From: Blastococcus sp. VKM Ac-2987
Lineage (GTDB): Bacteria > Actinomycetota > Actinomycetes > Mycobacteriales > Geodermatophilaceae
NCBI RefSeq assembly: GCF_026967805.1
Contig: NZ_JAPVBG010000003.1
Coordinates: forward strand, 372,001-436,000
Length of the DNA: 64,000 nt
Reading direction: 5' to 3'
The position numbers were made by a program, and so were the translations under genes. Positions 63,661-64,000 of the stretch are shown in pieces. Below the pieces are notes generated by a model. That model searched no databases and was not told the origin of the DNA. It worked only from the letters and a program-made list of their open reading frames with translations. The first letter of the stretch is position 1; the number at the start of each line of letters is the position of its first letter.

Positions 63661-64000
63661 TCAGTCGTCACCGAGCTCCTGCCGGAGGGCGGCCGCCAGC
63701 ACCGGGGCCAGCGGGAGCTGCGGCAGCAGGGTCGCCTGGTAGGCGTGGTAGACGTCCGGCTTGCCCGACCAGACGGCGTCGGCGTCCCCGACCGGCAGTT
63801 CGTGCACCCAGCTGCCGTGCTCGCGGTCGATGAAGCGGGTGGCGGCCTCGTCCCAGAACGTGCGGTACCAGCGCTCGTAGCCCGGGTCGCCGGTGCGCCG
63901 GACCAGCGCGGCCGCCGCGCCGATGGCCTCGGTGAGCACCCAGTGCAGCCGGGAGGCGACGACCGGCCGGTCCGCCCAGTCCAGCGTGTAGACGAAACCG
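63661..64000 (-). CDS. AGE-family sugar epimerase/isomerase, C-terminal part
   Basis: The minus strand is open to the window end and reads GFVYTLDWADRPVVASRLHWVLTEAIGAAAALVRRTGDPGYERWYRTFWDEAATRFIDREHGSWVHELPVG...WSGKPDVYHAYQATLLPQLPL. The WVLTEAIGAAA and SGKPDVYHAYQA segments are typical of the N-acylglucosamine 2-epimerase/mannose isomerase family, with the histidines that drive epimerisation. The N-terminal two thirds lie beyond the window. It is convergent with the aldolase, 4 bp apart, and likely in the same sugar pathway. It could be a mannose, glucosamine or sulfoquinovose isomerase. Confidence 0.85.
   Translation of the reverse strand, partial: GFVYTLDWADRPVVASRLHWVLTEAIGAAAALVRRTGDPGYERWYRTFWDEAATRFIDREHGSWVHELPVGDADAVWSGKPDVYHAYQATLLPQLPLAPVLAAALRQELGDD

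Overview
The window is very GC-rich, gene-dense chromosome of an actinobacterium. Codons end almost always in G or C, GTG starts are common, many promoters look leaderless (TANNNT 6-8 nt before the start codon), and gene pairs repeatedly overlap by ATGA or GTGA. The gene content (SufU-type Suf system, actinobacterial aconitase, LAL-type LuxR regulator, SpoIIE phosphatase with a MEDS kinase, small actinobacterial HTH protein) suggests a soil or rock actinobacterium, probably Geodermatophilaceae (Blastococcus, Geodermatophilus or Modestobacter type). That family assignment is an inference. No rRNA, tRNA, CRISPR array or recognisable transposase was seen. Layout: 1-1.9 kb is the end of a suf operon (sufS, sufU, sufT-like). 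2-3.3 kb is a two-HTH MerR regulator divergent from a DUF6194 gene. 3.3-11 kb holds a polytopic membrane protein, an ABC-F ATPase, a small HTH protein, a crotonase, an ABC exporter and an SnoaL-like protein. 11-16.2 kb, minus strand, is a DUF881 protein and an acnA-SDR-sirohydrochlorin chelatase operon. 16.5-20.5 kb is PAP2, sirtuin, a small membrane protein and an acyl-CoA ligase, with striking hairpins between. 20.6-25.6 kb is a secreted NlpC/P60 hydrolase and a moxR-DUF58-VWA operon. 26.6-42 kb looks like an accessory region. It starts with an intact quinone oxidoreductase gene (qor) and is punctuated by three decayed copies of only the promoter-proximal ~150 bp of a qor-like gene, all in the same orientation. 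Between these copies lie a DUF429-RelA/SpoT fusion, a DUF1326-DUF2182 pair, an esterase, DUF2267-DUF2254, a PfpI protein, an MFS transporter remnant, a SpoIIE phosphatase with a convergent MEDS kinase, and a secreted GH14 beta-amylase directly flanked by two copies. 42-49.2 kb holds three regulator-target modules (XRE with alcohol dehydrogenase, MerR with SnoaL, LAL regulator with hydrolase). 49.7-51.9 kb has alanine dehydrogenase divergent from an Lrp/AsnC regulator, then an excisionase-like HTH gene. 52.2-56.7 kb holds an MFS transporter, a penicillin acylase and a frameshifted DHFR-family gene. 56.9-60.3 kb is the PEP synthase regulator and PEP synthase, led by a 22-codon upstream ORF. 60.3-64 kb is a sugar-phosphate cluster (FGGY kinase, PfkB kinase, class II aldolase, AGE epimerase). 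The observations most worth following are the dispersed qor-5' repeats with their cargo, the DUF429-RelA/SpoT fusion as a candidate alarmone or nuclease effector, and the duplicated leaderless promoter/start module and paired hairpins near 18.3 kb.
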